A stretch of DNA of 44,721 bases from Verrucomicrobiaceae bacterium (GTDB lineage: Bacteria > Verrucomicrobiota > Verrucomicrobiia > Verrucomicrobiales > Verrucomicrobiaceae). A program made the position numbers and the translations under genes. A model generated the notes under the pieces. It was not told where the DNA came from, did not search any database, and saw only the letters and a program-made list of their open reading frames with translations. Every line of letters starts with the position of its first letter. The stretch's first letter is position 1. Location: NCBI GenBank assembly GCA_016713035.1, contig JADJPW010000005.1, positions 1 to 44,721 on the forward strand, given 5' to 3'. This document shows, in pieces, positions 42,905 to 44,721 of the stretch.

Positions 42905-44493
42905 CTAGTCCTTTCCTTCTTCCTTCATGCGAATGAAGGGGCGGAGAACCAGAAGCAGCAGCGGAGCCAGTAGGACAAGGCCACCGACGATCATCCACAT
43001 TCGGCCGGGATCTCGTGGGCCTGTAGCCGGGCAGTATCGCTCCATGATTCCGGCAAAAAGTGCACCCGTAGCCAGCTTGCTCATCAGCAGCGGAATGTAG
43101 GACAATGATGCGAATGAGGCCTCCTGGCCTTTGGGCGCTATGGAGGCCGCATACTCATACACACGCGGCGAATAGAGTGCCTCCCCGATTGAGAACACCA
43201 CCTGCCAGAGAACAATCATCACGATGTAAGGATGAATTTGCCCCTGAAGACCTAGGTAACCATGCCCCACCGCGTCACCAAGCCAACCGTCGGCCAACCC
43301 GGTGAACAAACTGCCCGGGAGCGCCATGAATATAAATGAGACCGCCGTGACAAATCCGCCGAAAATAACCATCGAATAGGCTGAATGCTTCCGCGTGAGC
43401 ACACCGATCAGAGGTGCTAGCACTAGAATGAGCACACTGTTGACCGCATTGAAGCGCCCCACTCGATCACGGCCTTCCACTCCAATTTCGCGTTCCGCGA
43501 AAGTGGGAAGCACGCTGTCCATCGTTCCAAAAACGATCTTGAGAAGGCCGATCATGGCTAGGAAAGTCAATAGCCGCGCGAAGCCAGGGTGCCGCACCAA
43601 TCCCATGAGTTGTTTACCGGTTTCACTCGCTGTGTTCCGGATGGTGGTGCCAAATTTCGCCAGAAACCCACCGTCTTGGCCACTGCTTTTAGTTGCAGCG
43701 GTCATATCATGGTCGGCTCGCATCAGCCACAACAGAGGCAACATGAGCAACTCCACTGCAATACTCACGAAGATGAGCACCCGTTCTTGGCTAAATGGCA
43801 CTCCAGTAAAACTCACCATTCCAGCTTGATCGGGCGGCAGAGCGGAGAAGACGGAATCGCGAAGAAATAAGCAACGAGGAAACCAGCGTTCATGATCGCG
43901 TAGAAGATCGAGAACGCCACGGAGCGCTGTTCCGGCGTGGTGAATTTACGCGTGGCCGCCACGAGCACTGGCGTGCAAAATGCCTCGCCGATGGCTGCTG
44001 GCACCATGCCAAACACAAGAGCGACCCATACGTTGGTGCTGGCAAACATCACGGTCCGGAACACGACGGAAAGCAGCATGCCGATCATCAGAGTGCGTCG
44101 CATTCCAATCGCATCAGCAAGAGAGCCAGATAGCAACGTGGCAACCATGATGAATGTGCCCCAGGCAGCAAAGACCGCCTGCCCCTGAGCATCACTCAAA
44201 TGAAGGTCTTTGATTGCCCAACTTGTGATTACCACGTTGAGCAACTTGTAGGCGGTCACGATTACCATCTTCAAACCAAAGGTAATCCAAAGTTCACGCT
44301 GGGCTCCCGCGAGCTTGATGAGCGCAAACATTCCGATTCCGAAAATTGCCCCTCCAACAATGCAACCTGGTACGACACCCATTTTTGCCTTCTCCGAGAC
44401 AAGATAGGCAAAAGCTGCGCCGATGAGTGCCAGCACACCTCCACGGAGGAGGAGCGGTGAAAACGAGGTGGTAGCAGGAGGAGTGTCAGTCAT
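42905..44493 (-). CDS. Major facilitator superfamily transporter (single frameshift)
   Basis: ~528 aa, start MTDTPPATTSF at 44491-44493. Twelve or so membrane helices; the MFS A-motif is GSLADAIGMRRTLMIG (~115-130). The frame breaks near 43,862: the first part ends NAGFLVAYFF and the correct continuation DSVFSALPPDQAGMVSFTGV is in another frame, so one base is wrong or missing there. The long cytoplasmic loop (MTAATKSSGQDGGFLAKFGT) lies in the middle, and the C-terminus ends RPFIRMKEEGKD. Substrate unknown. It follows the DUF808-like gene by 32 nt. Confidence 0.8.
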
Positions 44494-44525
44494 GGGCAGA
44501 GGGGGACAGCTTATGTGCCTTTGGG

Positions 44526-44721
44526 TCAAGCTCTGTGGCGAGGCAACGATCTTATCTTGCCCCTCCAGCGAGTGATGAGAGGCAGCATCACATGATTCAC
44601 AAATGGATCGACCAGGGCCCCCGACGATCACACCGAGGATGGATGCGATGCCCGCCTGCCCCAGCCACGCCAGAAAGCCGTGCAGAGCAGGCAACAATCC
44701 AGCAAAAGCCTCCGCCGCGTG
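44526..44721 (-). CDS. C-terminus of a DUF808-like membrane protein (partial, frameshifted)
   Basis: Cut by the window edge. It reads HAAEAFAGLLPALHGFLAWL then GQAGIASILGVIVG and, if one G of the run near 44,620 is dropped, ALVDPFVNHVMLPLITRWRG ending RSLPRHRA-stop at 44526. Hydrophobic C-terminal helices after an HHAAE-like segment resemble the DUF808 family. Family assignment is tentative. Confidence 0.4.

Noticed and set aside
1..44721. tRNA or rRNA genes
   Set aside because: No cloverleaf-like segment with CCA-side or rRNA-conserved strings noticed by eye; a tRNAscan run would be needed to exclude them.

Overview
The window looks like chromosomal DNA of a Verrucomicrobiota bacterium (Verrucomicrobiaceae-like). 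The protein repertoire suggests this: two large secreted YHYH-domain proteins, two BNR/sialidase-type secreted proteins, secreted beta-helix proteins, an FN3 / four-helix-bundle (S23) / collagen-like trio, high GC, few clear Shine-Dalgarno sites, and many intergenic palindromes. The taxon is inferred from gene content only; there is no rRNA or marker gene here.

Layout. (1) 1-6,050, minus strand: LysM lipoprotein, ECF sigma factor, probable anti-sigma protein, an unidentified gene, then a cbb3 cytochrome oxidase assembly set (ccoG, a short ccoH/fixH, a TauE/SafE-type gene, an unidentified gene, the 5' end of ccoI). Every gene is broken by many 1-nt indels while family residues survive in alternating frames, which points to base-level sequence error. 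The same problem runs into the sugar ABC permease (6,291-7,573). Isolated indels recur near 7,987, 15,790, 43,862 and 44,620. (2) 7,600-17,300: a small protein, CPBP protease, PepSY protein, secreted beta-helix protein, McrB-McrC type IV restriction pair, a secreted protein, and a CpxAR-like two-component pair. (3) 17,421-32,738: a YHYH + Lcl (DUF1566) + calcineurin-like phosphoesterase gene that appears split by about 10.7 kb of foreign DNA (about 19,262-30,003). (4) 33,030-44,721: sialidase, a 1,373-aa Mrr-like nuclease-STAND NTPase (candidate anti-phage), a decayed beta-helix pseudogene, a Tat-exported BNR protein, a YHYH/EF-hand/PEBP fusion, an MFS transporter and the end of a DUF808-like gene.

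The inserted block is the most unusual part. It holds a BglII-like restriction-modification pair, a 41-bp-period tandem array of double hairpins, an FN3-S23-collagen-like trio, and then an array in which the last codons of the collagen-like gene (ending EMILNGRR-stop) occur five times. Between the copies lie cargo genes: GH16 glycosidase (broken copy), class D beta-lactamase, three or four integron-type cassettes with attC-like sites, and a second intact GH16 copy. Three of the tail copies abut truncated attC-like sites. No integrase or transposase gene was seen in the window.

Three defence loci (McrBC, BglII-type R-M, nuclease-STAND) lie within 27 kb. A family of twin-hairpin palindromes, with constant complementary loops and variable stems, occurs between genes and in frame inside the second YHYH gene.
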